Origin: RACS-047 sp031553855
Lineage (GTDB): Bacteria > Bacillota > Clostridia > Christensenellales > Pumilibacteraceae
NCBI GenBank assembly: GCA_031553855.1
Contig: JAVBKW010000032.1
Coordinates: 1 to 33,140, forward strand
Length of the DNA stretch: 33,140 bases
Direction of reading: 5' to 3'
In this document: piece after piece, positions 24,086-33,006 of the stretch
Layout of the letters: every line of letters begins with the position of its first letter
How positions within the stretch are numbered: the stretch's first letter is position 1
Program-made: the position numbers and the translations under genes
Notes under the pieces: model-generated
What the model saw: the letters and a program-made list of their open reading frames with translations, nothing else
Databases searched by the model: none
Told to the model about the DNA's origin: nothing

Positions 24086-26023
24086 CTAAACATTTTCCGC
24101 TTGCATTTCAACAGGCGCTTCCGTCGGCGCGGCTTCGGCCACGGGCGCGGCGGATTCAACAGGTTCTGATACAGGCGCGGCGGATTCAACATGTTCAGAT
24201 GCCGTCGGCAGATTAGAACCCGCGTTTGAATATGGAGGCGCATATAATTTTTGGTTTTCTTTTTTCTTGTCGAGCATATTTATAACAATATTTCCAACAA
24301 GAAGCGCCAATGCAAAAATAATATTGAATATAGGCGCGGCGGCTAAACTTACTTTATAGTAATTCGTGTTTAACTGCGAGAAAATACTGTTCGTGCCCGC
24401 TATAAACATGATATCGACGGCCAGCGCGGCACAGAAAACGACTAAATTCACAATAAACAGCGGCATAAGCGATTTTTTACCTCCGCTGCTTATATAATTT
24501 AAAATGAAACTAAACAACAAAGCGAGAATTGAAGCATAACCTAAATAAACTATAAGAGTCAGTATTGCAACTATTAATGAAAATACTCTGAACTCGGCTG
24601 TTTCAGCATAGAATCCGGCAGAATACGGCTCAATCGCCTTTAACACATTTAGCGGACCGGAATTTGCCAGTGAATATGCATCATTGTATTCATCCTCAGT
24701 GAAATCGCCCAGTCCCAAATTATATGTAGCATCTTCGTTTAAAAGGACTAATTGATTATAAGAATAATAAGCGCCGCCGCTATTTTTCAAGAAAGAAGCG
24801 ATTTTATATATTCTCATTTTCGACTTTAAATTCGTATCGCCTATATATAAACTAATCTCCTGACCGAATAAATATATTACGCTGTCTTCATCCATGCTAT
24901 AAAGGTCCAGCATAGCCAAAGCTTCTTCAAAATGGAACTTATTCGTCTGGGTTTTAGTTTTTACATTATTTGTACCCGATAAAACCCCGAAATGCTTATA
25001 AGTAAAATTTCCCTTTACCGCATTTGCTCCGGCGGTAAACATTAAAATGAAAACTATCGCCAATGATGAACCCGCGGTGATAAGCTTTCTTAAAGACATA
25101 GCGGGCGCGGCTATAAATACTCTTTCCAAAGTATAGTTTATAGCAAAACCCAGCAGCGAAATCAAGAATAACGCCAGCGTGCATCCGACCATTATACCGC
25201 CAATAATAAATGTAAAGACCGTTACTGCGGCAATTATCGCCAGACCTAAATTAGTTCTGTCTTTAACCTCTCCCTGCGGTATCCCCATTGTGATTTTAAT
25301 AGCCCTAATAAGACTGAGGATAAAAAACACTAAGGACGATACCATCATCAATAAACCGCAGATCATTATAGAGCAAAGAGTGAAGATAGTTGAGAACGGC
25401 TGCGCTTCGCGGAATTGGCTGCATGACATAAGCTTTAGCCAGTTTACGCTGTTAAATATTTTGTTTAAGCTCTCTTGGCTAAGCTCCCCGTCCAAAAATT
25501 CTTCAATAACAGGTACAAGCTTATCCTCATACTCGCTTAAAAATTCCTCAAAATCCTTTTTAGAAAAGAGCGCGGCAATTGCGTCTATTGTAGTATAACG
25601 GATTTTAATTGTGTATGTATTTCCGTCAATCTCGAATCTTGTTATATCATCGTCTAAAATTTGCTCAATATCCGAGCCGTCTATAGTGCCGATAGGCAAA
25701 AAAGAAAGCCCGAACATCAATGCAAAAACCGCGACAATAAGCCAGACTTTAGTCAGCAGCGCAATACGTTTAAGCAGCCCGCTTAGATCCTTTTTTTCTT
25801 TTTTTACAGCTCTATAAGCCGCCCTGTATTCACCGCCCTGAAAAGGAGCATTCTCATTACTGTCAAAATTGCCGACTTTTTGCCCGCAAGCAGAACAGAA
25901 AACAGAATCCGGAGCAAGCGTGCTGCCGCATTTTGGGCATTTTTTAACGCTTACGTCGTAGCCGCATTTACAGCAAAAACGACTGTCGTCGGAAATTTCA
26001 GAACCGCATCTGGCACATCTCAT
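24086..26023 (-). CDS. Zinc-ribbon multi-pass membrane protein
   Basis: A 645-residue protein. The N-terminus has two consecutive zinc ribbons (CARCGSEI...FCCKCG and CPKCGSTL...FCSACG). A cytoplasmic stretch then leads to about eight or nine hydrophobic segments (for example IALLTKVWLIVAVFALMFGL and ILTLIVYLGYASILALLFSF), with a larger soluble loop before the last group. The C-terminus is Ala/Pro/Glu-rich and contains ESAAPV repeats. Proteins with this layout are common in gut Clostridia and have no known function. The tail is encoded by two 30-base repeats (24144-24203). It has its own consensus promoter. No neighbour suggests a role. Confidence 0.85.
   Translation of the reverse strand: MRCARCGSEISDDSRFCCKCGYDVSVKKCPKCGSTLAPDSVFCSACGQKVGNFDSNENAPFQGGEYRAAYRAVKKEKKDLSGLLKRIALLTKVWLIVAVFALMFGLSFLPIGTIDGSDIEQILDDDITRFEIDGNTYTIKIRYTTIDAIAALFSKKDFEEFLSEYEDKLVPVIEEFLDGELSQESLNKIFNSVNWLKLMSCSQFREAQPFSTIFTLCSIMICGLLMMVSSLVFFILSLIRAIKITMGIPQGEVKDRTNLGLAIIAAVTVFTFIIGGIMVGCTLALFLISLLGFAINYTLERVFIAAPAMSLRKLITAGSSLAIVFILMFTAGANAVKGNFTYKHFGVLSGTNNVKTKTQTNKFHFEEALAMLDLYSMDEDSVIYLFGQEISLYIGDTNLKSKMRIYKIASFLKNSGGAYYSYNQLVLLNEDATYNLGLGDFTEDEYNDAYSLANSGPLNVLKAIEPYSAGFYAETAEFRVFSLIVAILTLIVYLGYASILALLFSFILNYISSGGKKSLMPLFIVNLVVFCAALAVDIMFIAGTNSIFSQLNTNYYKVSLAAAPIFNIIFALALLVGNIVINMLDKKKENQKLYAPPYSNAGSNLPTASEHVESAAPVSEPVESAAPVAEAAPTEAPVEMQAENV
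24144..24203. repeat. Two tandem 30-base repeats in the zinc-ribbon gene
   Basis: GGCGCGGCGGATTCAACA recurs 30 bases apart, encoding ESAAPV-type repeats in the low-complexity tail. The frame is preserved. Copy number could vary between strains. Confidence 0.7.
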
Positions 26024-26052
26024 ATTTTACCCGCCTTATATTTATTATGTTG

Positions 26053-26082
26053 ATTATAGTCTATATTATATTCAAATGTCAA
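26053..26082 (-). promoter_or_regulatory. Promoter of the zinc-ribbon membrane protein gene
   Basis: TTGACA (26077-26082), 18 bases, TATAAT (26053-26058) on the minus strand. The leader is about 23 bases. Confidence 0.75.
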
Positions 26083-26113
26083 TACGCAGAACAATATTTT
26101 ACAGCGTTATTAT

Positions 26114-26158
26114 ACGCTAAAACCGGTCATACAAATCAAGTATAGCCGGTTTTAGCGT
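26114..26158. terminator. Long hairpin behind galT
   Basis: A 13-bp perfect stem (ACGCTAAAACCGG with CCGGTTTTAGCGT), with ATAC/GTAT continuing inside, starts five bases after the galT stop. The minus-strand tail (ATAATAAC) is poor in U; the plus-strand tail (TAAATTATTTTA) is better. It is probably a terminator or 3' stabiliser. Confidence 0.6.
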
Positions 26159-26162
26159 TAAA

Positions 26163-27683
26163 TTATTTTATATTGAGAGTTAATAAAAATCTGTCGAACG
26201 CCGCGACGCCTGCCGCGTCTTTTTTGAAAACGGCGGTATTGTCGAGAATGCTTTCGCAAACGCGGTTTATTTCGTCCTTGATGTTGAGCTGGGCTTCGAC
26301 TGCCGAGATCTTCGCGCTGCCGGACTCTTTTACAAGCTTTTCAATAATAGCCTGCATAGGGATAAGGTCCTCGTCCAATTTTGCCGCGCTGTATTTTACT
26401 TCCTTTGTGAGGAATTTTTCGACTTTTGAAAGCTGGTTTTCAAGGCGGCCGGGAAGTATGAATAGCCCCATCGCCTCAATAAGGCCTATCGCCTCGCTCT
26501 TTATGGGGAAGTTTTCGGGATGCGAATGGAAAATGCCTTCGGGGAACTCTTTAGACGTGCGGTTGTTCCTTAAAATGATTTCAAGGCAGTATTTATCGTC
26601 GCTGAGCTTTCTTACTATGGGCGTTATTGCGTTGTGCTGAGCGTCGGACTTTGCGATAACTCCGACCGACTCGTCACAATAGCCGTTCCACGCATTCAAT
26701 ATTTTTTCGCCAAGCTCGATAAGCTTATCCCTGCCTGTATAAACAAGCCTTATTACGGAATTATACCAGTCTACGACGCTGATATCGATATACGGGTATT
26801 CAGCGGATTTTAATTTCTTCAAAACGGGCGCTTTGTGCATAGGCAGCAGCTTTTGTCCGCCCTGAAAATGCTCGTGAGTCAAGATAGAGCCGCCGATAAT
26901 AGGCAGAGCCGCGTTGCAGCCGATAAAGTAGCCCGGCGCAAAATCGATAAAGTCGAACAGCTTTATAAGCGCGGATTTATCCACTTTCATCGGAGTATGC
27001 TCTGCCGAAACGGCTATACCGTGCTGGTTAAAATATGAGTACGGCGAAAACTGCCAAAACCATTCCTCTCCGTTTAATTCAACGGGAATAGTGCGGAGCG
27101 TTTTTCTGCAATGCCCCGCGCCGTTAGAATAGCCCTCGTTTTCTTTGCAGATATTGCAAGAGGGGTAGGCTGAAGATTTAGTATCTAAAAGCTTAGCTGT
27201 GTCTTTATTGCTCCTTTCGGGTTTTGAAAGGTTGATGGTGACTTCCAGCTTGCCCTTAGTGCCTTTTGCCTCCCAGTGCTTGTTGCGCGCTATTTTCGAC
27301 TGCTTTACATAATCGCTCTTAATAGAATAGTCATATAGCCAGTCGAACGCCTTCGACGGCTTTTTATCGTGCTGCTGCATAAAAAGATCGGCAACATCCG
27401 AGGGGCGCAGAATCAAAAGATTCATGATTTTGTCGCCGAAATACTCTCTCTTATCTTCGGTTATGATGCCGTTTTCAACGGCGTAGTTGACTATCGGCTC
27501 AAGCACTAAATCGGGGTTAGTCATTTCGCTTATCGCGGCGGTGTCGATTTCGTACTCAACATAGTCCTTTATGTGAAGCTCGTCTAAGATCAGGTTGCGG
27601 GTGTAAATAACGTCAAGGTCGTCTAACAAAAGATGCTCCTGAGCATAATACAATAGCTTTTCGATCGCGGGGTAAATAACCAT
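26163..27683 (-). CDS. galT: UDP-glucose--hexose-1-phosphate uridylyltransferase, class II
   Basis: Transfers UMP from UDP-glucose to galactose 1-phosphate in the Leloir pathway. The 506 residues and the opening IEKLLYYAQEHLLLDDLDVIYTRN region mark the class II (Firmicutes) enzyme, which is longer than and hardly similar to E. coli GalT. NEGYSNGAGHCRKTLRTIPV, WFWQFSPYSYFNQHGIAVS and GGSILTHEHFQGG are family signatures. The start is set at 27683, because AAGGAG lies nine bases upstream; a TTG ten codons earlier overlaps that site and is rejected. No galK or galE is adjacent in this window. The promoter is at 27730-27758. Confidence 0.95.
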   Translation of the reverse strand: MVIYPAIEKLLYYAQEHLLLDDLDVIYTRNLILDELHIKDYVEYEIDTAAISEMTNPDLVLEPIVNYAVENGIITEDKREYFGDKIMNLLILRPSDVADLFMQQHDKKPSKAFDWLYDYSIKSDYVKQSKIARNKHWEAKGTKGKLEVTINLSKPERSNKDTAKLLDTKSSAYPSCNICKENEGYSNGAGHCRKTLRTIPVELNGEEWFWQFSPYSYFNQHGIAVSAEHTPMKVDKSALIKLFDFIDFAPGYFIGCNAALPIIGGSILTHEHFQGGQKLLPMHKAPVLKKLKSAEYPYIDISVVDWYNSVIRLVYTGRDKLIELGEKILNAWNGYCDESVGVIAKSDAQHNAITPIVRKLSDDKYCLEIILRNNRTSKEFPEGIFHSHPENFPIKSEAIGLIEAMGLFILPGRLENQLSKVEKFLTKEVKYSAAKLDEDLIPMQAIIEKLVKESGSAKISAVEAQLNIKDEINRVCESILDNTAVFKKDAAGVAAFDRFLLTLNIK

Positions 27684-27729
27684 TACTTCTTTCTCCTTAT
27701 ATATAAAAAACAAATTACGATATTATTCA

Positions 27730-27758
27730 ATTATATGTTATTAGATTGATTAAATCAA
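27730..27758 (-). promoter_or_regulatory. Promoter of galT
   Basis: TTGATT (27753-27758), 17 bases, TATAAT (27730-27735) on the minus strand. The leader is about 40 bases. The -35 region includes a TTGATTTAATCAA palindrome that might be an operator. Confidence 0.7.
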
Positions 27759-27795
27759 GCAAAAAAACAAGTTTTTATAAATTGCCGGAATGATT

Positions 27796-28509
27796 TTATA
27801 CGGGCTTGACGATATTCATAAACTTTTCGACGGCAAAGTATTTCCACGGCGTTTCCTCCGTAGGCGGAAAGACCTTGAAAACAAGCGTCGTTTGCGAAAC
27901 GGGATGCAAAAACGTAAGCTGATATGCCCACAGCGCAAGCTTGTGGCCTTTAGCTAAAACGTCCCCTCCGTATTTTGCGTCGCCGAATATGGGAGTGCCT
28001 ATGCCCGCCAGCTGTACGCGCGCCTGATGAGAGCGGCCAGTTAAAAGATTGATGTCCACAAGCGCGATCTGATCGTTTGAAACGAGTACCTTATAATCAA
28101 GCTCGGCTTTTTTTGAGCCCTCGACCATTGCCGGAAAGCGCCGGACTATATTATTTTCCTCGTCCTTTAAAAGAAAGTCTGTAAGGCGCGCCTGTTTTTC
28201 TTTGGGCGTACCTACGGTAACTGCAAAATAGCGTTTGTCAAAGTCGCCCTCTTTTATCTGATTGCACAACCTCTCCGCCGCCTTGCTTGTTTTTGCAAAC
28301 ACCATAACGCCTCCGGTCGGACGATCGAGCCTGTGAACAAGCCCCGCGTACACGTTGCCGGGCTTATTGTATTTGATTTTTAAATATTCCTTGACCATCG
28401 TCAAAAGATCTTTGTCCTTCGACTCGTCGGCCTGCGTGGGAATATTCTGAGGCTTTACCAGTACTATGATATGGTTGTCCTCATATAAAATTTTAAGTTC
28501 TTCTTCCAT
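27796..28509 (-). CDS. RluA-family pseudouridine synthase
   Basis: Isomerises uridines in rRNA or tRNA. The 237 residues contain the catalytic domain only, with the active-site Asp D62 in HRLDRPTGGVMVFAKTSKAA and LLTGRSHQARVQLA further on. The N-terminal S4 RNA-binding domain of RluC/RluD is absent, as in RluA and several Firmicutes members, so the target site cannot be inferred. It lies downstream of the rRNA methyltransferase-like gene and ileS on the same strand, with a hairpin (28536-28577) in the 154-base gap. Whether it is co-transcribed is unclear; no promoter was recognised in the gap. Confidence 0.92.
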   Translation of the reverse strand: MEEELKILYEDNHIIVLVKPQNIPTQADESKDKDLLTMVKEYLKIKYNKPGNVYAGLVHRLDRPTGGVMVFAKTSKAAERLCNQIKEGDFDKRYFAVTVGTPKEKQARLTDFLLKDEENNIVRRFPAMVEGSKKAELDYKVLVSNDQIALVDINLLTGRSHQARVQLAGIGTPIFGDAKYGGDVLAKGHKLALWAYQLTFLHPVSQTTLVFKVFPPTEETPWKYFAVEKFMNIVKPV

Positions 28510-28535
28510 ATTTTCCTTTTATTCGAAAGAATTTT

Positions 28536-28577
28536 TGTGGGTAAACCTTTTTTTAGGCAAAAAAAAGTTTCCCCACA
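28536..28577. terminator. Imperfect 42-base palindrome, probable terminator
   Basis: TGTGGG, AAAC and TTTTTTT on the left pair with AAAAAAA, GTTT and CCCACA on the right around AGGC. It follows the methyltransferase gene on the minus strand. The alternation of G-run, A/T core and C-run recalls the palindrome behind pyrG, so both may belong to one terminator family of this genome. Confidence 0.55.
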
Positions 28578-28663
28578 CCCCTTCCAAAAAACTTTTGAGT
28601 GTTTGCAACTGCTTCGGGCAAATCACGCAGCCTGTATCAACCCGTATATACGCAGGCGCTAAA

Positions 28664-29521
28664 TCAGGCTTTCCAGAAAGCGGAATTACCGCAAGGCAAC
28701 ACTATTCCCTTTTCCTCGGTGGGCAGCAGCACCTCGTAGCTTTCGTGCGATCCTCCAAAATCCCTTAAGGCTAAGGTCAGAATATTTTGCATAACGCTTG
28801 CCTGAAGGCCTGTGGTATAACTGTTAATAAGATAAAAAAGCGGATTATCGGAGAGTATGCCTTTTGTGAGCTCCACTAAGGAAAAGATACTGTCCTCTAT
28901 CTTCCACATTTCGCCGTTCGGGCCTCTGCCGTAGCTGGGCGGATCCATGATGACGGCGTCATATTTATTGCCGCGCTTTATTTCGCGCTGTACGAATTTT
29001 TGGCAGTCGTCTATTATATAACGCACGCTGTCTGACGGTACTCCGGATAAGTCGCAGTTGATTTTGGCGCGGTCTACCATTCCTTTAGCGGCGTCCACGT
29101 GCGTAACGTTTGCGCCGGCTTTAGCGCAGGCGACAGTCGCGCCGCCCGTATAGGCAAACAAGTTCAGCACCTTGACCGGCCGTTTTGCCTCTTCGATGAG
29201 CGCGCTCATTTTGTCCCAGTTGAGCGCCTGTTCGGGGAAAAGCCCGGTATGCTTGAAACCCATAGGCTTTATAGAAAAGGTAAGGTTTTTATAGGTTACG
29301 CTCCAGCTTTCGGGAAAATTTTTTACTATGTCCCACGCTCCGCCGCCGCTTGATGAGCGGTTGTAACGGGCGTTAAGGCCTTTATAACTTTTTAAATCAA
29401 AGCTTGCAGGCCAGATGACCTGCGGATCGGGACGCAGCAGCACAACATTGCCCCACTTTTCCAGCTTTTCGCCGCCGCCTGTTGCTATGACTTTATAATC
29501 TGTCCAACCGTTTGCAATCAT
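28664..29521 (-). CDS. Class I SAM-dependent rRNA methyltransferase-like protein (RlmI/RlmK type)
   Basis: A 285-residue methyltransferase. After an N-terminal strand-rich part (LLRPDPQVIWPASFD) comes the SAM-binding Rossmann fold: VLNLFAYTGGATVACAKAGA (motif I), HVDAAKGMVDRAKIN (motif II) and the catalytic VIMDPPSYGRG. The DPPSYGRGP form is typical of RlmI/RlmK-like enzymes, which methylate 23S rRNA cytosine or guanine. It lacks the N-terminal PUA domain of RlmI, so the substrate is not certain. Its ATG overlaps the ileS stop by one base (TAATG), which implies coupled translation and fits a translation-related role. Confidence 0.88.
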   Translation of the reverse strand: MIANGWTDYKVIATGGGEKLEKWGNVVLLRPDPQVIWPASFDLKSYKGLNARYNRSSSGGGAWDIVKNFPESWSVTYKNLTFSIKPMGFKHTGLFPEQALNWDKMSALIEEAKRPVKVLNLFAYTGGATVACAKAGANVTHVDAAKGMVDRAKINCDLSGVPSDSVRYIIDDCQKFVQREIKRGNKYDAVIMDPPSYGRGPNGEMWKIEDSIFSLVELTKGILSDNPLFYLINSYTTGLQASVMQNILTLALRDFGGSHESYEVLLPTEEKGIVLPCGNSAFWKA

Positions 29522-32500
29522 TATTGTGCCTTAACTTTAGCAACGCTTAAGAACACGTTCTTGCCGTTGACGTCCCATTCCTTGCCGCCCTGTGATTTAA
29601 CTATCTTATCCGCCAAAGTGTCGGCGGCTATCTCGTTTCCGAGCGAGGCAAATACGGCGTCGATTTCAGCGTCCGCATAATATGAAACGGTTATATGGTC
29701 GGTTACTTCAAAGCCCGAATCCTTGCGCATAGTCTGGATCTTTGAAATGATCTCGCGCATATAGCCCTCACCTATAAGCTCTTTCGTTAAGTGCGTATCG
29801 AGTACGGCGACTATACCGCTGCCGCTTTCCGTTGCAAAGCCCTCGACATTTTTCGCCGATATCAGAACGTCGTCGGCGCTAAGCTCTACCGCGCCGCCCG
29901 CAACGTCGAACGAATAAACTCCGCCCGCCTTAACGGTTTTTGCGATATTCATTCCGTTTTCGGCCAAATGCTGTTTGATAGCTCCGAGCTTTGCGCCGTA
30001 TTTAGGCCCGACGGTTTTGAGCTGGGGCTTGACTTCATAGCCGACAAATTCGGAAACGTCGGTGCGGATCTCTATATTTTTGACATTAAGCTCGTCCATT
30101 ATAACAGCTTTAAGCTCATCCGACAAAGTTGAAACCTGTTCGCCGGAAATTATAAGCTTGTTGAGCGGCTGGCGGTTTTTGATGTTCGCCGAGTTTCTGG
30201 CCGCCCTTCCTAAGTTCGCGGCCGCCAAAACTATGCCCATCCCATCCTCTAAAGCCTTATCGACTCTTTTAAGGTCGGCCTCGGGGAACTTACATAAATG
30301 CACCGATTCGGGCGACTTTTTATCGACCGAACGGACAATATTCTGATAAATGCTTTCGGCAATAAACGGAGTATAGGGAGCGGTGAGGCGCGTAAGCGTC
30401 TCTAAAACCTTGTAAAGCGTTGAGAACGCCGCTATCTTATCGTCGGTCATATCGCTTGCCCAGAACCTTTCGCGGCAGCGGCGAACGTACCAGTTAGAAA
30501 GCGAATCGACAAAGTCCTGCATTGCCCTCGCGCTTTCGGTGATTTTGTATTCGTCCAGGCATTTACCGACGTAGTCTGTAAGGCTGTTTAAGCCCGACAG
30601 TATCCATTTATCCATAACAGAGAGTTTCAGCGTGTTAAAATCGTATTTTGAGGGGTCGAACTGATCGATCTCGGCGTATAAAACGTAGAACGAATAGGTG
30701 TTCCAGAGCGTGCCGAGGTATTTCCTCTGAGCCTCCGAAACGGCTTCGGGATAAAAACGGCTCGGCAGCCACGGTGCGGAGCCTGTGTAGAAGTACCAGC
30801 GGACGGCGTCCGCGCCCTGAACGTCGAGAACCGACCACGGGTCTACGACGTTGCCCTTATGCTTAGACATTTTAATGCCGTTTTTATCGTTTACGTGCCC
30901 CAGCACAATACAGTTTTCAAACGGCGATTTATTAAAGAGTGTTGTGGAGATAGCAAGCAGCGTATAGAACCAGCCGCGGGTCTGATCGATAGCCTCGGAT
31001 ATGAAATTTGCCGGGAAGGTTTTTTCAAACAGATCCTTGTTTTCAAACGGATAATGATATTGGGCAAAAGGCATTGCGCCGGAATCGTACCAGCAGTCAA
31101 TTACCTCCGGAGTACGCTTCATTTCCTTGCCGCATTTGCATTTAAATTTTACCTTATCGACGTAGGGCTTATGCAGCTCGATATCGCCCTTTATGCCGCC
31201 CAGAGTTTTCAATTCTTCTTTTGAGCCGACCACCTTGATCTCGCCGCAGTCAGAGCAAACCCAGATAGGCAGCGGCGTTCCCCAGTAACGCTCTCTTGAA
31301 ATTCCCCAGTCGATGACGTTCTCTAAAAAATTACCCATCCTGCCTTTTTTAATGCTGTCGGGCATCCAGTTGACAGAATCGTTGTTCTTTAAAAGATCCT
31401 CGCGTAAACTCGACATTTTAATGAACCACGTCGAGCGCGCGTAATATAAAAGCGGAGTGTCGCAGCGCCAGCAGAAAGGATAGCTGTGCGCGTACATCAG
31501 CTCTTTGAAAAGCTTGCCCTCAGCTTTCAGCATTTTTAAAATGATTTTGTCCGCGTCCTTGCAAAATACGCCCTTAAGCTCTGCCGCCGCGTCGATAAAT
31601 TTGCCTGTTTCGTTCACCATCTGAACAAACGGCAGGTCGTAAAGCCTTCCTACGTTCGCATCGTCCTCGCCGAAAGCAGGCGCGATATGAACGACGCCCG
31701 TTCCGTCTAAAAGAGTTACGTAGTCATTGACCGTCACGTAGAAACAGTCCTTCTTTTCCTTTTTATAATAGTCAAAAAGCGGCTCGTATCTTAACCTTTC
31801 AAAATCCTTGCCCTTTTTAGTTTCTAATATTTTGTATTCCTCGAAATGCTTTTCGATAAGCTCTTTGGCTAAAATGTATTTTTCGCCGCTGGATTCGATT
31901 AAGCAGTAGTCAAAAGCGGGATTCATACACAAAGCGACGTTCGAGGGCAGAGTCCAGGGAGTCGTGGTCCACGCTAAAATATATGTGTCTTTTTCATCCT
32001 TGACCTTAAACTTAACGACGCACGATTTTTCTTCAATGTCCTTATACCCTTGAGCGACCTCGTGGCTTGAGAGCGCGGTTCCGCAGCGCGGGCAATACGG
32101 CACGACCTTGTGACCCTTATAAATAAGGTTTTTTTCGTAAATGGTCTTAAGGCTCCACCAGATTGACTCGATATATTTATCGTCGTAGGTGATATATGGG
32201 TCGTCCATATCGACCCAATAGCCGACGCGGTCGCTCATTTTCTCCCACTCGGCCTTATATTTCCAGACGCTTTCCTTACATTTAGCGATAAACGGCTCTA
32301 TACCGTACTTTTCGATATCCTGCTTGCCGTCAAAGCCCAGCACCTTCTCGACTTCGAGTTCAACGGGAAGGCCGTGAGTATCCCATCCCGCCTTTCTCAA
32401 AACGTGGAAACCTTTCATGGTTTTATAGCGCGGGATGATATCCTTCATTACCCTCGTGAGGATATGCCCGATATGGGGCTTGCCGTTCGCCGTAGGCGGG

Positions 32501-32637
32501 CCGTCGTAAAAAGAAAACTCGGCGCCGCTTTTGGTTTCCTCGATGCTCTTTTCAAAAATATTATTTTTTTTCCAAAAATCGATGGTTTCTTTTTCGCGTT
32601 CTACAAAATTCAAATTCGGGTTAACTTTAGAATACAT
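29521..32637 (-). CDS. ileS: Isoleucyl-tRNA synthetase, type 2
   Basis: Charges tRNA-Ile. 1038 residues: the catalytic Rossmann fold with HIGH at 55-58 (GKPHIGH) and KMSK at 589-592, the editing domain between them (with GWDTHGLP and TTPWTLPSN), then the helical anticodon-binding domain and a long C-terminal region. The length, the KPHIGH context and the STWFIK...NWMPDSIKKGR segment point to the eukaryote-like type 2 enzyme, known to resist mupirocin, rather than the shorter type 1. GGAG sits five bases before the ATG at 32637. It is co-translated with the methyltransferase. The leader is long and folded (32662-32831) and lacks a T-box. Confidence 0.97.
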   Translation of the reverse strand: MYSKVNPNLNFVEREKETIDFWKKNNIFEKSIEETKSGAEFSFYDGPPTANGKPHIGHILTRVMKDIIPRYKTMKGFHVLRKAGWDTHGLPVELEVEKVLGFDGKQDIEKYGIEPFIAKCKESVWKYKAEWEKMSDRVGYWVDMDDPYITYDDKYIESIWWSLKTIYEKNLIYKGHKVVPYCPRCGTALSSHEVAQGYKDIEEKSCVVKFKVKDEKDTYILAWTTTPWTLPSNVALCMNPAFDYCLIESSGEKYILAKELIEKHFEEYKILETKKGKDFERLRYEPLFDYYKKEKKDCFYVTVNDYVTLLDGTGVVHIAPAFGEDDANVGRLYDLPFVQMVNETGKFIDAAAELKGVFCKDADKIILKMLKAEGKLFKELMYAHSYPFCWRCDTPLLYYARSTWFIKMSSLREDLLKNNDSVNWMPDSIKKGRMGNFLENVIDWGISRERYWGTPLPIWVCSDCGEIKVVGSKEELKTLGGIKGDIELHKPYVDKVKFKCKCGKEMKRTPEVIDCWYDSGAMPFAQYHYPFENKDLFEKTFPANFISEAIDQTRGWFYTLLAISTTLFNKSPFENCIVLGHVNDKNGIKMSKHKGNVVDPWSVLDVQGADAVRWYFYTGSAPWLPSRFYPEAVSEAQRKYLGTLWNTYSFYVLYAEIDQFDPSKYDFNTLKLSVMDKWILSGLNSLTDYVGKCLDEYKITESARAMQDFVDSLSNWYVRRCRERFWASDMTDDKIAAFSTLYKVLETLTRLTAPYTPFIAESIYQNIVRSVDKKSPESVHLCKFPEADLKRVDKALEDGMGIVLAAANLGRAARNSANIKNRQPLNKLIISGEQVSTLSDELKAVIMDELNVKNIEIRTDVSEFVGYEVKPQLKTVGPKYGAKLGAIKQHLAENGMNIAKTVKAGGVYSFDVAGGAVELSADDVLISAKNVEGFATESGSGIVAVLDTHLTKELIGEGYMREIISKIQTMRKDSGFEVTDHITVSYYADAEIDAVFASLGNEIAADTLADKIVKSQGGKEWDVNGKNVFLSVAKVKAQ

Positions 32638-32661
32638 AATCTCTCCGCTCTTTTTTCCGTT

Positions 32662-32831
32662 TATAGTGAAACAAGTTACAATTAGTTATAAGCATTCGGA
32701 TGAATTTTTGATGCCAGCCTCGCAAACAAGGTTCTTTTATGTGCTTTTAGGCACATAAAACGGTTCATTTTACGGGACTGGCCCAAAAAAGGCTTCCGAA
32801 TACTTAATTAATTGTAAACTGTTTCGCTATA
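32662..32831 (-). repeat. 170-base inverted repeat in the ileS leader
   Basis: Arms of 37-39 bases (32662-32700 and 32795-32831) pair almost throughout: TATAGTGAAAC with GTTTCGCTATA, TTACAATTA with TAATTGTAA, and AGCATTCGGA with TCCGAATACT. Inside, GCCAG/CTGGC continues the stem, which ends in a perfect hairpin TTTTATGTGC-TTTTAG-GCACATAAAA (32734-32759). The whole unit lies between the ileS promoter and its start codon, so the leader RNA must fold into one long rod. It may be a MITE or a regulatory RNA. Confidence 0.75.
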
Positions 32832-32899
32832 GTTGCTTTAAAAATTTTTGACCTGAAAATTTAAAAAATAAGCCTTTTACAGCCTATCCTTATACAAAG

Positions 32900-32929
32900 A
32901 TTATAACAAACTTCTGCCTAAATAGTCAA
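32900..32929 (-). promoter_or_regulatory. Promoter of ileS
   Basis: TTGACT (32924-32929), 18 bases, TATAAT (32900-32905) on the minus strand, with a start near 32893. The leader to the ileS ATG is about 255 bases. Confidence 0.78.
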
Positions 32930-32954
32930 ATCAAATAAGGATAGTTAAAGCAAA

Positions 32955-32986
32955 GTTGCCTGAGATATTTTTCAATCTCAAGCAAC
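32955..32986 (-). terminator. Terminator-like hairpin after the SRP RNA gene
   Basis: A 12-bp stem (GTTGCTTGAGAT with ATCTCAGGCAAC, one G-U) and eight-base loop. The minus-strand tail is TTTGCTTT. It probably backs up the U-run at the end of the SRP RNA and shields the ileS promoter. Confidence 0.6.
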
Positions 32987-33006
32987 TCTTAAATGAGTCA
33001 AAAAAA

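Noticed and set aside
32638..32900. T-box riboswitch before ileS
   Set aside because: Expected by position, but no T-box sequence, specifier stem or terminator/antiterminator pair could be found; only the long inverted repeat is there.
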